Numbered from the stretch's first letter, positions 17,291 through 26,732 are shown. The stretch is 64,000 nucleotides of DNA from Clostridia bacterium (GCA_902812385.1 CADDZD010000005.1:1-64000); one strand, 5' to 3'. The notes: generated from the sequence alone by a model not told the origin. Made by a program: numbers and translations.

Positions 17291-17972
17291 CCTTTCTCCT
17301 GTGAATACAGCAAACCTTCTCCGCCGTCTTTCGATACTCCCGAACCGTCCCTGCCAAATCGGCCCCCTTGAAAAGAGCGGAACCTATTACAAGAGAATCG
17401 GCTCCGGCTGCGACGACGCTTTCAATGGTTGACAGATTGATACCACCGTCAACTTCCAACTCCACCTTAAAACCGGAGTCGTCGATCATCCTTCTCATTT
17501 TCTCGATCTTCCGGCATACCTGCTGGATAAACGCCTGTCCTCCCCAACCAGGATTTACAGTCATCAACAGCACCAAATCCACCTGATCCAGAACATACTC
17601 CATAACATGCAAAGGTGTGGCAGGGTTTAAAGCAACCCCAGCCCGCAGACCCAGGCCCTTGATGCTTTGAACCACACGATACAGATGAGGACAAACCTCC
17701 GCATGAACTGTCAGAATATCTGCACCTGCCTCGGTAAATGGCTCGAGAAAATGCTCAGGCTCCTGTACCATGAGGTGTACATCAAAGGGCAGACCTGTGA
17801 CTCTCCGGAGAGACTTTACGACAGGAGGACCAAAAGTCAGGTTCGGTACAAATTTCCCGTCCATCACGTCTAAATGAAGGTAATCGGCTCCACCTGCTTC
17901 GAGAAGGTGAACCTGGGGAGCCAGATTAGCAAAGTCGGCACTCAAAATAGATGGCGCAATCCTTATTTTCAT
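17277..17972 (-). CDS. rpe: Ribulose-phosphate 3-epimerase
   Basis: Rpe interconverts ribulose 5-phosphate and xylulose 5-phosphate in the pentose phosphate pathway. The TIM-barrel motifs are IAPSILSADFANL at the N-terminus, HLDVMDGKFVPNLTFGP, VNPGWGGQAF, and EVDGGINL with the catalytic Asp. A longer frame exists, but the ATG at 17972 overlaps the rsgA stop by 4 nt (ATGA) and gives the family N-terminus MKIRIAPSIL and 231 residues. The pairing rsgA-rpe is common in Firmicutes. Confidence 0.96.
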   Translation of the reverse strand: MKIRIAPSILSADFANLAPQVHLLEAGGADYLHLDVMDGKFVPNLTFGPPVVKSLRRVTGLPFDVHLMVQEPEHFLEPFTEAGADILTVHAEVCPHLYRVVQSIKGLGLRAGVALNPATPLHVMEYVLDQVDLVLLMTVNPGWGGQAFIQQVCRKIEKMRRMIDDSGFKVELEVDGGINLSTIESVVAAGADSLVIGSALFKGADLAGTVREYRKTAEKVCCIHRRKVDEF

Positions 17973-18844
17973 TCGTAGATTCGCTCCCTGGCCATAACCT
18001 CCGCTAGGAAGGTCACGTAGTTTTGATAACGGCACCGGCTGATGATCCCCTTATCAATGGCGGCCTTGACGGCACAGTCCGGTTCCTGGAAATGTAAGCA
18101 GTCCAAAAAACGGCACTGCCCTGCCAGATCGCTTATTTCGGGAAAATAGCGACCCAGTTCCGTCCTTTTCATGTCAGGAAGGTAAAGATTGCTGAAGCCG
18201 GGAGTATCGGCGATAAAACCGCCGGCAACAGGAAGCAGTTCCACATGTCGTGTTGTGTGCCTTCCTCTCTTCAGCTTGGAACTGATCTCCCCGGTTTTCA
18301 AAGCCATCCCCGGTTCCAGGGCATTGAGGATGGTGGACTTCCCCGCACCAGAAGGCCCCGCCACCACAGATATCTTTCCCTTTACCTTTTCCCGCAGACT
18401 CTCGATACCCATTTTTTTAATGGCTGACGTAAAGATTACCTCGTAACCTGCACCCTGATAGATACCGGCAAGCTTGGAAGCAAACTGTCCTGAGGCCAGA
18501 TCCACTTTATTTAAACAGATCAGAATATCTATTCTTTCTACTTCACACAAGATGAGAAGCCGATCCAGCAACTTTAGGTCCGGTTCTGGGTTGGCCAGAG
18601 CAAATACCAGTATCGCCTGATCCACATTGGCCACAGGAGGGCGGCTCAGGGTGTTTTTGCGCGGCAAGACCCTTTCGATGACGCCGGATCCATTCTCCAC
18701 TATGGTAAAGAGAACATGGTCTCCTACCAGGAGGGATTGTTCACTCATTTTCAGGCGCCCGCGCCCCGTGCACCGGCAGATCCCTCGATCCGACTGCACG
18801 AAATAAAAACCGCCGTACCCCTTTACAATCAGCCCCTGATGCAT
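17969..18844 (-). CDS. rsgA: Ribosome biogenesis GTPase RsgA
   Basis: RsgA is a circularly permuted GTPase that checks late 30S assembly. The 291-residue protein has an N-terminal OB domain (about 1-65), G4 motif NKVDL before the P-loop GPSGAGKST, then G3 DTPGFSN. The C-terminal zinc motif uses CRFLDCLHFQEPDC. The permuted order of motifs is diagnostic. It lies 16 bp after prkC and overlaps rpe, as in the conserved prkC-rsgA-rpe block. Confidence 0.96.
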   Translation of the reverse strand: MHQGLIVKGYGGFYFVQSDRGICRCTGRGRLKMSEQSLLVGDHVLFTIVENGSGVIERVLPRKNTLSRPPVANVDQAILVFALANPEPDLKLLDRLLILCEVERIDILICLNKVDLASGQFASKLAGIYQGAGYEVIFTSAIKKMGIESLREKVKGKISVVAGPSGAGKSTILNALEPGMALKTGEISSKLKRGRHTTRHVELLPVAGGFIADTPGFSNLYLPDMKRTELGRYFPEISDLAGQCRFLDCLHFQEPDCAVKAAIDKGIISRCRYQNYVTFLAEVMARERIYE

Positions 18845-18860
18845 GAATACCTCCCTTGAA

Positions 18861-20690
18861 TTATTCTACCGGAATTGTTCGCTTTAGCTGGTCCTGGAAG
18901 TAGATTAATATTTCTCCCGAACCATACACAACAAATTCTTTCTCAATTTTATCCCCGGTCTGGTGTTCCCCTTCGTAGGCAACCCGGCTCCCGCGGGAGT
19001 CGTTTATTACCACTTTTACCACACCGGGGCTATTCACCTTGAATTGCAGTGGAACAGTATGCTGCATCGGGCCGGGACCCTGACTAACCCCAACATCAAC
19101 CGTATCACCGGCCTTAACGGGAGTTCCCTCGCTTATGCTCTGACTGGAGATGGTCCCCTGCGGATACTGGCTGCTCGATTCTTCTCTAATCACCCCTAAA
19201 CTTAATCCCATCCTCGAGAGTATGGTTCTGGCCTGTTCGACCGTCTGCCCCAACAGGGAAGGCATGACCAGGTTGGCGGGGCCTTTACTGACTATGAGCT
19301 TAACCTCGGTTCCCTCCTTAACGTTCCGGTCACCAGGAGGCTCTTGGGAAATAACAGTGTCTGCCTTGACCGTATCGCTGTTGACTTCGGTCACGGTAAC
19401 CCGGAATCTGCCCTCTCTTTCCTCGAGCATCATTTTCGCTTCACTCAGCGGGAAACCGGTAACATCGGGCAGCCAGACAAGGCGTGCCCCCTTGCTTACC
19501 CACAGGCTGACGCCGCTGCCCTTTTTCGCCCTGAAGTTGCCCACCGGGTCCTGCCTGAACACAACACCGGGGGCGATATCGGCATTAAACACCTCAACGA
19601 TTTTTTGCACCCGAAAACCTGCTTCCTTCAGTTTTGCCTCTGCCTGTGCCAGCTGCATATGGGTCACATCGGGAACGACCGCATCTTCGACGAAAAACCA
19701 CTTAGAAAAAGCCCATAAGCCTCCGGCAACCAAAAGCAGGAAGAAGATACCTAAAGCAACCCATGCGGCGGGATGGAGACGCCGCCTGCTCCTGGAAGCA
19801 CTTAATTCATTTTCGGGATCGATGTGGAGGAAACGGGTGCGCTCATTTTCATCGAACCCATTCTGCTCCACAACAGAGCCCCCCGCCAGAGCGCTTTGCA
19901 TTTCCCGGGCAGAGGCAAAGCGTTGGTCCGGATCTTTGGCCATAGCCTTGAAAATAATCTCCTCCAGACTGCGGGGGACGGTCGGGTTTTCTTTGCGGAG
20001 TGAAGGTGGTTGTTCCTGTAAGTGTTTCAAAGCAACCGATATCGGGTTGTCGCCTTGAAAGGGCACATGTCCGGCAACGGTTTCATATAGAACAACCCCG
20101 AGGGAATAAAGGTCCGACTTAGGGCCCACCTCCTCACCCCTGGCCTGCTCCGGTGCAAAATAATGAACGGATCCCATCACCGTCCCCGATTGAGTTACCG
20201 TGGCAGCCGGCAAAGACAGGACCCGGGCCAAACCGAAATCCGCCACCTTGACCCGTCCCCCGGGCATAACCAGTATATTATGGGGCTTGATATCCCTGTG
20301 AATGATCCCCTTTTCGTGGGCGTGTGCCAGGGCTGCACACACCTGGATGCCTATGTTGATGGTTTCCCCCGGAGACAGCCTTCCCTCCCGCTTAATAATC
20401 TCCTTCAAATTAAAGCCCTCCACGTATTCCATCACCAGGTAGGGAAGACCGCCTTCCTCCCCCACATCATAGATGCTCACTATGTTGGGATGAGACAGGC
20501 TGGCGACCGCCTGGGCCTCAAGCTGAAAACGCCGTACAAAATCCTTGTCTTCGGCCAGTTCACCGCGCAGGATCTTGACCGTGACAATCCGGTTCAGGAC
20601 CCTGTCTTTTGCCTGGTAAACGTTGGCCATCCCCCCTGAACCGAGCTTGGCGATAACTTCATACCTGTTGCCGAGAATTTTTCCAACCAT
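18861..20690 (-). CDS. prkC: PASTA-domain Ser/Thr protein kinase
   Basis: This membrane kinase senses muropeptides or lipid II outside the cell and phosphorylates cytoplasmic targets; the B. subtilis homologue triggers germination. The kinase domain (about residues 10-270) has GSGGMANVY, HRDIKPHNIL and DFGLAR, with a Ser/Thr-rich activation loop. One membrane helix lies at about 305-330. Three PASTA repeats follow at about 337-400, 402-470 and 472-540, then a C-terminal beta domain. It is downstream of a PBP gene and the FHA-RodA gene. The PP2C phosphatase normally paired with it is absent here. Confidence 0.96.
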   Translation of the reverse strand: MVGKILGNRYEVIAKLGSGGMANVYQAKDRVLNRIVTVKILRGELAEDKDFVRRFQLEAQAVASLSHPNIVSIYDVGEEGGLPYLVMEYVEGFNLKEIIKREGRLSPGETINIGIQVCAALAHAHEKGIIHRDIKPHNILVMPGGRVKVADFGLARVLSLPAATVTQSGTVMGSVHYFAPEQARGEEVGPKSDLYSLGVVLYETVAGHVPFQGDNPISVALKHLQEQPPSLRKENPTVPRSLEEIIFKAMAKDPDQRFASAREMQSALAGGSVVEQNGFDENERTRFLHIDPENELSASRSRRRLHPAAWVALGIFFLLLVAGGLWAFSKWFFVEDAVVPDVTHMQLAQAEAKLKEAGFRVQKIVEVFNADIAPGVVFRQDPVGNFRAKKGSGVSLWVSKGARLVWLPDVTGFPLSEAKMMLEEREGRFRVTVTEVNSDTVKADTVISQEPPGDRNVKEGTEVKLIVSKGPANLVMPSLLGQTVEQARTILSRMGLSLGVIREESSSQYPQGTISSQSISEGTPVKAGDTVDVGVSQGPGPMQHTVPLQFKVNSPGVVKVVINDSRGSRVAYEGEHQTGDKIEKEFVVYGSGEILIYFQDQLKRTIPVE

Positions 20691-20693
20691 GCG

Positions 20694-22094
20694 CTATAAC
20701 CCCCTTCGGGCTAAGGCAGTTCTCATCAATTCCCTGGCGATGGGGGCAGCCGCTCTCCCGCCCTGTCCCCCGTGTTCAATTATAACGCTTACAACCACCT
20801 GGGGATCCCGGGCGGGAGCAAAGGCCACAAACCAGGCATGGGGTTTTCCGGTCGGATTCTCCGCCGAACCGGTTTTCCCCGCCACCTCAATCCCGGGAAG
20901 GGCTGCCGCGGTCCCTGTCCCGTTTCTCACAACCTCTATCATGGCATCCCGTACCTTGGCAGCTATTTCGGGAGATACAGCCAATCTTAATATTTGAGGC
21001 TGCGCCTTCCAGACAACAGATCCTTCATGGCTTCGAATCTCTCGCACAAGGTAGGGCTTCATCATCACGCCGTCATTGCCGATGGCTCCGGCCACCATGG
21101 CCATAAACAAGGGACTGACAACGATCTTACCCTGTCCTATGGCAGCCTCCGCAAGTCCTTCGGGTTTAGAGAAACTCTCCCTGGGAAGGGGAATAGTTTG
21201 TGTCGGCACGTCCAGGGTATAATCCTGCCCCCAGCCAAAAGCAGCAAGGCCCTCCGCGAAATCGCCTGCTCCCAGGCGAAGGCCGAGATTAGCAAAATAA
21301 CTGTTACAGGACACCGCCAGGGCGCGCTTTAAATCCACCAATCCATGGGCGCGCAGGTCCTTTAAAATTCTACCATGAATTTTTATTTCCCCACGACAAT
21401 CATATACATTGCCCTCAAGACCGGGAAACTTTTTCAACCCTGCAGCAGCAGTGACAATTTTAAGAATCGAACCCGGAGGGTACAACCCAACGGTCGCCCT
21501 GTTAACAAGAAGGCGACCGGGCTCCCTTTTTACCGTCTCCCAGTTTTTCTCCAGATATAAAGGATCGGGATCGAAACTCGGCGAACTCACCAGGGCGAGT
21601 ATCTCTCCGGTCTTAGGATTCAGAACAACCGCCGCCCCGGTATATGGTGAGAGCAGATTCCAGGCCTTCAACTGGAGCTGATGATCGACTGTAAGGTAAA
21701 GGTCGTTTCCCCTGATTCCCCTGACACCCCAGCGCACTTCGAGGCTTTTCTTGAGAGAGCCTTTCAATCCCAACAGTTGGTCATCGTAGGAGCTCTCCAG
21801 CCCTGTTTTTCCCAAACGCTTTGATTCGTATCCGGTGATCTGGGCGTAGATCCTCCCATAATAGTATTTTCTGGTAAAATGCTCCCCAACGGGAAGACTC
21901 TCCGCTATCTTTTCGCCCCCTCTCGCAAAAATTCCTCCTCTCTGGATACGACTCTCAAGGATCCATGGGCGTGGGTTGGCACCTTTCCGGTTAAGGACGG
22001 GGGCCCTCCAGACAACAAAATAAATAAGGTAAATTGCATACAGGACAAAGCATCCGATTAGAAAAAACCTGAACCCTTTTATGGCCTTCTGCAT
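20694..22094 (-). CDS. Class B penicillin-binding protein (PbpA-like)
   Basis: The 466-residue transpeptidase has one N-terminal membrane anchor (about residues 8-28). The penicillin-binding motifs are SILK (in PPGSILKIVTA), SCN (in AVSCNSYFANLG) and KTGS (in AGKTGSAENP). Its size and lack of a large N-terminal module fit the PbpA/SpoVD-like short class B enzymes that pair with a SEDS glycosyltransferase. It lies 3 bp after the FHA-RodA gene and 3 bp before prkC, so the trio is tightly coupled. It cross-links peptidoglycan outside the membrane. Confidence 0.93.
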   Translation of the reverse strand: MQKAIKGFRFFLIGCFVLYAIYLIYFVVWRAPVLNRKGANPRPWILESRIQRGGIFARGGEKIAESLPVGEHFTRKYYYGRIYAQITGYESKRLGKTGLESSYDDQLLGLKGSLKKSLEVRWGVRGIRGNDLYLTVDHQLQLKAWNLLSPYTGAAVVLNPKTGEILALVSSPSFDPDPLYLEKNWETVKREPGRLLVNRATVGLYPPGSILKIVTAAAGLKKFPGLEGNVYDCRGEIKIHGRILKDLRAHGLVDLKRALAVSCNSYFANLGLRLGAGDFAEGLAAFGWGQDYTLDVPTQTIPLPRESFSKPEGLAEAAIGQGKIVVSPLFMAMVAGAIGNDGVMMKPYLVREIRSHEGSVVWKAQPQILRLAVSPEIAAKVRDAMIEVVRNGTGTAAALPGIEVAGKTGSAENPTGKPHAWFVAFAPARDPQVVVSVIIEHGGQGGRAAAPIARELMRTALARRGL

Positions 22095-22097
22095 CTT

Positions 22098-23756
22098 CTA
22101 TTCCCCTTCGCCGATTTTGGTCAGTACTCCAAATAAAAAACAGTTAGAAACAAAGGAACTCCCTCCATAGCTCAGGAAGGGCAAGGGAATACCCGTCAGC
22201 GGTATCAGGTTGGTCACTCCCCCCAGAATGATCAACGCCTGCAAGGCCAGAAGGGAACTGCATCCAAATGCCAGCAGGCGCCCAAAACCCTCGGAGGTAA
22301 TCAGGGCAATTTGCAGGCCTCTCCAGATCAGCACAGCGTAAATAAAAACAACACCCAGAGCGCCGGCCAGACCTAATTCCTCCCCCAGAAGAGGAAATAT
22401 AAAATCAGTGTGCACAGCAGGTATCAATTCAGGAAAACCGCTCCCCAAGCCCCAGCCAAACACACCACCGCCTCCCAGGGCAAAGAGGGATTGGATGATC
22501 TGGTAGCCCCCGCTATCAGAAAACTTCCATGGGTTGAGATATACCGCTATCCTTTCCTGGACGTGTGGAAATATGTGAAACATGAGCCAGGCGCCGGCAG
22601 CAAAGAGCAAAACTCCGCTCAAAAGGTAAGAGAGGCGTCCGGTTGCAGCATATACCATTGTCAAAAAGATCGCAAAAAACAGAAGGGCCATCCCGAGGTC
22701 GCGCTGGAAGACCAAAAGCAGAAGAGACAGCCCGCATGCCGCCAACAGCGGACCCAGATAAGGCCAGTCGGGAATTAAAAAAGGCCCGAGCCTCCTGGTC
22801 CCCCGGGTGAGAATCTCCCGGTTTTCATCGAGGTAGCCTGCCAGAAAGATAACCATAAATATTTTCACCAATTCGGAAGGCTGAAAGCGGAAAGAGCCCA
22901 AAGAGAGCCAGCTTCGGGCCCCGCCCGCTTCGGTTCCCAACAATATGGTCAATAAAAGAAAAAGAACCCCAAGGGCCATAAATAAATATTTGTACTCGGT
23001 TAACCTTTCATAATGACGCAAGAAAATACGCACAATCCAGAAGGCGGCGATACCTGCCAGGACCCAGTAAGACTGCCGAAGCCCAAAAGCAGGGTTGATC
23101 CTGTACAAAAAGATCAGTCCCAGAGATGACAGGATTCCTATCAGCAAAAAAATAAGCGGATCCCCCCCTCCCTTGATAAAAGAAAACAGAGAACCCATGC
23201 TGAGAAAAAATGCTACACTCAGTAATACTGCAAAGTGGTGCGGGGAAAGAAATCTATTCAGGTAAAGGGCTATACCCCCTGCGGCGAGGATCAGGCCTGG
23301 ATAAAGGAACAAAGAAGAGATGCCCCGGTCTTCCCGGATCCGGGAGGGGGGATTGAACCCGAACACCACCCGGCCAATCCGCAGCTTATCCCCGGGTTTG
23401 ACAGGTGTGGGACCCACAATCCGCTCGCCATTTAAGAAAGTGCCGTTCCTGCTGCCCAAATCCTCCGCCATATAAATCCCGTTTACCTTAAAGATCCTTG
23501 CATGTCGTAAAGAAACGTAGGGATCCGGTATGCTGATCGGACAGCCCGGGTCCCTCCCGATAACCGTTTCGTTTTCTACATCCCACTCTCTTCCCACGTT
23601 CACCGAAAAGCAGCCAGAAGCAAGTACCGCAAGGGAGTGTTTGGGGTTTTTTACCTTAGTACCGGCGTGTTGTTTCAAGTACAGGAGCAGGGCTATAAAA
23701 AAAATGTAAAGCAGCAAGAGAACCACATACCTCAGGGCGAGTATGATCCAGAGCAC
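22098..23756 (-). CDS. FHA domain - RodA/FtsW SEDS fusion
   Basis: The 552-residue protein joins two modules. Residues about 5-27 are a membrane helix. Residues about 60-125 form an FHA phosphothreonine-binding domain with IGRDPGCPISI, SLRHARI and LGSRNGTFLNG. Residues about 150-550 are a ten-helix SEDS glycosyltransferase with GARSWLSLG, QPSELVKI, FQRDLG, and LPFLSYGGSSF near the C-terminus. SEDS enzymes polymerise glycan strands with a class B PBP, whose gene follows 3 bp later. The FHA domain probably docks on a PrkC phosphosite, making synthesis responsive to the kinase; this link is inference. Confidence 0.92.
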   Translation of the reverse strand: MLWIILALRYVVLLLLYIFFIALLLYLKQHAGTKVKNPKHSLAVLASGCFSVNVGREWDVENETVIGRDPGCPISIPDPYVSLRHARIFKVNGIYMAEDLGSRNGTFLNGERIVGPTPVKPGDKLRIGRVVFGFNPPSRIREDRGISSLFLYPGLILAAGGIALYLNRFLSPHHFAVLLSVAFFLSMGSLFSFIKGGGDPLIFLLIGILSSLGLIFLYRINPAFGLRQSYWVLAGIAAFWIVRIFLRHYERLTEYKYLFMALGVLFLLLTILLGTEAGGARSWLSLGSFRFQPSELVKIFMVIFLAGYLDENREILTRGTRRLGPFLIPDWPYLGPLLAACGLSLLLLVFQRDLGMALLFFAIFLTMVYAATGRLSYLLSGVLLFAAGAWLMFHIFPHVQERIAVYLNPWKFSDSGGYQIIQSLFALGGGGVFGWGLGSGFPELIPAVHTDFIFPLLGEELGLAGALGVVFIYAVLIWRGLQIALITSEGFGRLLAFGCSSLLALQALIILGGVTNLIPLTGIPLPFLSYGGSSFVSNCFLFGVLTKIGEGE

Positions 23757-23759
23757 GGT

Positions 23760-24536
23760 TCAGCCCCCTTCGATCTGCAGCAAGTTCTCCCCAATCTGAA
23801 TCTGATCACCGATCTCCACGCTTTTCTGGTCAATCCCGCTTCCGTTAACAAAGGTACCGTTCCTGCTGTTTAAATCGATGAGGTAGAGCTCACCGTGCCG
23901 GTATTCCAGAAGAGCGTGCTCGCGAGATGCATTTATATCCGAAAGAACGATGTGATTTGTGCTTTTACGTCCGATCATAAAGGGGCCCTCCCCTTCAAGG
24001 GGAAATTTTTTGCCCTGGTCGGGGCCTTGTATTACGGTGAGAATGATCTTTCTCCGTTCCGGAAACTCTTTTTCTTCTTTTCTAAAGATCATGGTATGAT
24101 CGAAAAACTGAACATCACCGCGCTCCGGCTCGGGAACATTTTCCTCGCTCTTTGGGGCGCATACGGCATTATCCGTTGCAGCATAACTGGAGCGAACCCG
24201 GATTTCCCCAATTCCAAGAGTTCGATCTTCTTCGAAAGAAACCCTTGGCCTGCCGATCAAGGTAAATCCCTTTTCAGCCGCTTTATGCCTGATGTGCTCC
24301 TCCAGTTCCTGACTGAGCGCAGCTTGCAGGGGCGCGGTTTTCTCAAAATCGTCGGCTCCCAGACTGATTGTAAAAATATTTGGGGCATAGATGCGGGATA
24401 CGCTGACACGTCTTTGCTGGGCCATTTCCCGGATAAGGGCACGCGCCATTTCAACCGGCTGTACCTGGCGGGATGATTTCAAAAAAATACCTTCCCAAAA
24501 GTTGGACAACAGGCGTTCCAGGTCCTGCAAACCCAC
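23760..24536 (-). CDS. FhaA-like protein (DUF3662 + FHA)
   Basis: The 258-residue soluble protein has an N-terminal FhaA/DUF3662 domain (about residues 1-120, SNFWEGIFLKSSRQVQPVE). A low-complexity linker follows, then a C-terminal FHA domain (about 170-255) with IGRKSTNHIVLSD, ASREHALLEYR and LNSRNGTFVNG. In mycobacteria FhaA binds a phosphorylated pseudokinase (MviN) and slows lipid II delivery; no such partner is in the window. The start is GTG. It opens the fhaA - FHA-rodA - pbpA - prkC - rsgA - rpe block, directly after rsmB. Confidence 0.9.
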   Translation of the reverse strand: MGLQDLERLLSNFWEGIFLKSSRQVQPVEMARALIREMAQQRRVSVSRIYAPNIFTISLGADDFEKTAPLQAALSQELEEHIRHKAAEKGFTLIGRPRVSFEEDRTLGIGEIRVRSSYAATDNAVCAPKSEENVPEPERGDVQFFDHTMIFRKEEKEFPERRKIILTVIQGPDQGKKFPLEGEGPFMIGRKSTNHIVLSDINASREHALLEYRHGELYLIDLNSRNGTFVNGSGIDQKSVEIGDQIQIGENLLQIEGG

Positions 24537-24540
24537 TGTC

Positions 24541-25935
24541 TCACCTACCCTTCTCTGTCTTACGCAAGCGTGCTATAAAAAAACCATCGGTTCCGTGCCG
24601 GTGCGGCAGCAACTGGAGATAACCGGATCTTGCCGTCCGGCAATCCTCTTCATAAACAAGTGGAAAGGGGATCAGGCCTGTTATATCCTCGAGCTGAAAT
24701 CCCTCCGTTTCCCTTAAAAATCGGTCAATCACATCCCGATTTTCCTCCGGCTCCGTGGAACAGGTGCTGTACACCAAAACACCGCCTGTCTTCAAAGTGA
24801 TAGCTGCACCCTTAAGAATTTCTAATTGTTGTTGAGCGTAAAGGGAAAGCTCATCAGGCGCCACCCTCCAGCGCAGGTCCGGGCGCCTCCTGATCACACC
24901 GAGTCCGGAGCAGGGTGCATCAACCAGGACATAGTCCGCCTTTCCCCGCAACTCCTGAGGGATCAACCGGGCGTCCAGCAGCTGCCTCTCTATAATAGTA
25001 ATACCCAACCGTTCAGCCGTTTCGGCAATCAACTGCAGTCGATGTTCATGTACGTCAAGGGCCAAGATTTTTCCTCTATTATTCATAATTTGGGCCAGAT
25101 GCGTTGTCTTACCCCCAGGACCGCTACAAGAGTCAATAACAAAGGACCCCGCTCTTGGGTTGAGGACGAGAGAGGCAAGCATGGAGCTTTCGTCCTGTAC
25201 AACAAAATAACCATCCCTAAAAAAGGGTAGCTCTGGCAAAGAAGTTATGTGCGACACTCTTACTCCCTCCGGGATATAGGGACTGGGTGCAGCCTCTATA
25301 TTATTTTTTTCCAGTTCCCGGCAGAGCTTTTCCGGCGTTGTCCTCAAGGTGTTGCATCGCAAAACGAGAGGCGGTCTCTCATTATTGGCCCTGCACAACG
25401 ATATTGTTTCCTCTTCCCTAAAGCGCTTCAGCCAGCGCTCCACGAGCCAGCGAGGATGGGAGTATTTGATGCTTATGTGGAGACCGGGGTCTTCTCTTAA
25501 AGGTGGATAAACGATCTGATCCCGGTTTCGAACAACACTGCGCAAGATCCCGTTTACAAAGCCGGACAGCCGCTCCAGCCCCCACGCCTTTGCCAGCTTC
25601 ACCGACTCGTTGCAGGCCGCGGCCGGGGGAATGCGTTCCAGGAAAAGCAACTGGTAGACCCCCATTCGCAGAATATTGCGAACAATATAATTCATCCTGT
25701 CGACAGGCAGTTTGCTGTACTGGTTGATCACCCAGTCAAGATTATTCCGCCAGCGTAGGGTACCGTAAACCAGTTCTGTAAGCAAAGCAGTCTCGGAGGG
25801 GTTCATCCTGTGCCTGGAGTGAAGCTTCTGCAGAGCAAGGTTGGCGTAAGCCCCTTCCTTTTCTACCGCTAGCAGCACCCGCAGCGAACCGTCCCTGGCC
25901 GAATAAACGTGATGGAATAGGTCCTGCTCCTTCAA
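24541..25935 (-). CDS. rsmB: 16S rRNA (cytosine-967-C5)-methyltransferase
   Basis: RsmB methylates C967 of 16S rRNA. The N-terminal NusB-like RNA-binding domain occupies about residues 1-140. The methyltransferase domain carries the SAM motif DSCSGPGGKTTHLAQ, the DAPCSGLGVIRRRPDLRW motif with one catalytic Cys, and STCSTEPEEN with a second. At 464 residues it has the usual length. It lies downstream of def-fmt-DUF116 and 4 bp before fhaA, as in many related clostridia. Confidence 0.95.
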   Translation of the reverse strand: MKEQDLFHHVYSARDGSLRVLLAVEKEGAYANLALQKLHSRHRMNPSETALLTELVYGTLRWRNNLDWVINQYSKLPVDRMNYIVRNILRMGVYQLLFLERIPPAAACNESVKLAKAWGLERLSGFVNGILRSVVRNRDQIVYPPLREDPGLHISIKYSHPRWLVERWLKRFREEETISLCRANNERPPLVLRCNTLRTTPEKLCRELEKNNIEAAPSPYIPEGVRVSHITSLPELPFFRDGYFVVQDESSMLASLVLNPRAGSFVIDSCSGPGGKTTHLAQIMNNRGKILALDVHEHRLQLIAETAERLGITIIERQLLDARLIPQELRGKADYVLVDAPCSGLGVIRRRPDLRWRVAPDELSLYAQQQLEILKGAAITLKTGGVLVYSTCSTEPEENRDVIDRFLRETEGFQLEDITGLIPFPLVYEEDCRTARSGYLQLLPHRHGTDGFFIARLRKTEKGR

Positions 25936-25964
25936 CGGCGATAATCCACCTCAATCAATTAAGT

Positions 25965-26732
25965 TTAGCCTTTAGACACAGGAACAGATTTTAAAAAGTA
26001 CAGCACCGCTTCTTCCACCTTCAGAAGATTTACACGGGTATTGAAGCAGGGCCCGTGGGGCCGTTCGTTGAGAATTCCCAGAACAGGCAGCGGGTTGGTA
26101 TCTTGAATCCCGCTTGCCAGATCTCTTTCACAGGCAATGGCGATAATAGCACGCGGTTTGTAGATCTGCACAAAGCGGCGCGCCAGGGTTCCACCTGTAG
26201 CAAAGGAAAGATTTATTCCATACCGGTCCCGCAGCGATAGCAGTTCACTCACCTGGCACTTTCCGCACCTTTTACAATTATCGGCGTGCAGCGTAATTTT
26301 GTAGGGGCATTCGGCGTTCTGGAGGCAGTGGGGAGCTAAAACCAGAATCTGGTCTGCAGCGAAGACCTCCCGCCGTGCCCGTACCAGTTGATTATTTACC
26401 TCGATAAAGGAGCCCCGTATTCTCTCCTGGCTGATTCCAAGGATTCTCCCCAGCATCAGGGCAACCGGAAATAAAAGATTGAGGGTTACCCGCATAGAAT
26501 GCCGCAGGGATGGTATTGTCCTGGCGCTCCAGATGGTAAGAACGATACCCGCAATTCCGGAAGAGATCACTCCTAAAATAACAATTATCAACAGGCATAC
26601 GATTAAAAGAATTATACGATTGATGGGTTGATCCCAGTTGATCATCAGGTAAGTTATAAAAATAAGCAGGATCAGGATCAACCCTACTGCCGCGCTCAGC
26701 AAACCTATAAACAGCCGCTTTTTGACGCGCAC
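25965..26732 (-). CDS. DUF116 membrane protein with cysteine cluster
   Basis: The 255-residue protein has two or three hydrophobic helices in the first 100 residues (FIGLLSAAVGLILILLIFIT and IILLIVCLLIIVILGVIS). A cytosolic DUF116 domain follows. That domain holds eight or more cysteines, including HCLQNAECPYK and CKRCGKCQVSEL, a spacing that suggests an iron-sulfur or zinc site. The function is unknown. DUF116 genes often sit between fmt and rsmB in clostridia, as here (fmt ends 9 bp upstream), and expression with translation genes is likely. Confidence 0.85.
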   Translation of the reverse strand: MRVKKRLFIGLLSAAVGLILILLIFITYLMINWDQPINRIILLIVCLLIIVILGVISSGIAGIVLTIWSARTIPSLRHSMRVTLNLLFPVALMLGRILGISQERIRGSFIEVNNQLVRARREVFAADQILVLAPHCLQNAECPYKITLHADNCKRCGKCQVSELLSLRDRYGINLSFATGGTLARRFVQIYKPRAIIAIACERDLASGIQDTNPLPVLGILNERPHGPCFNTRVNLLKVEEAVLYFLKSVPVSKG

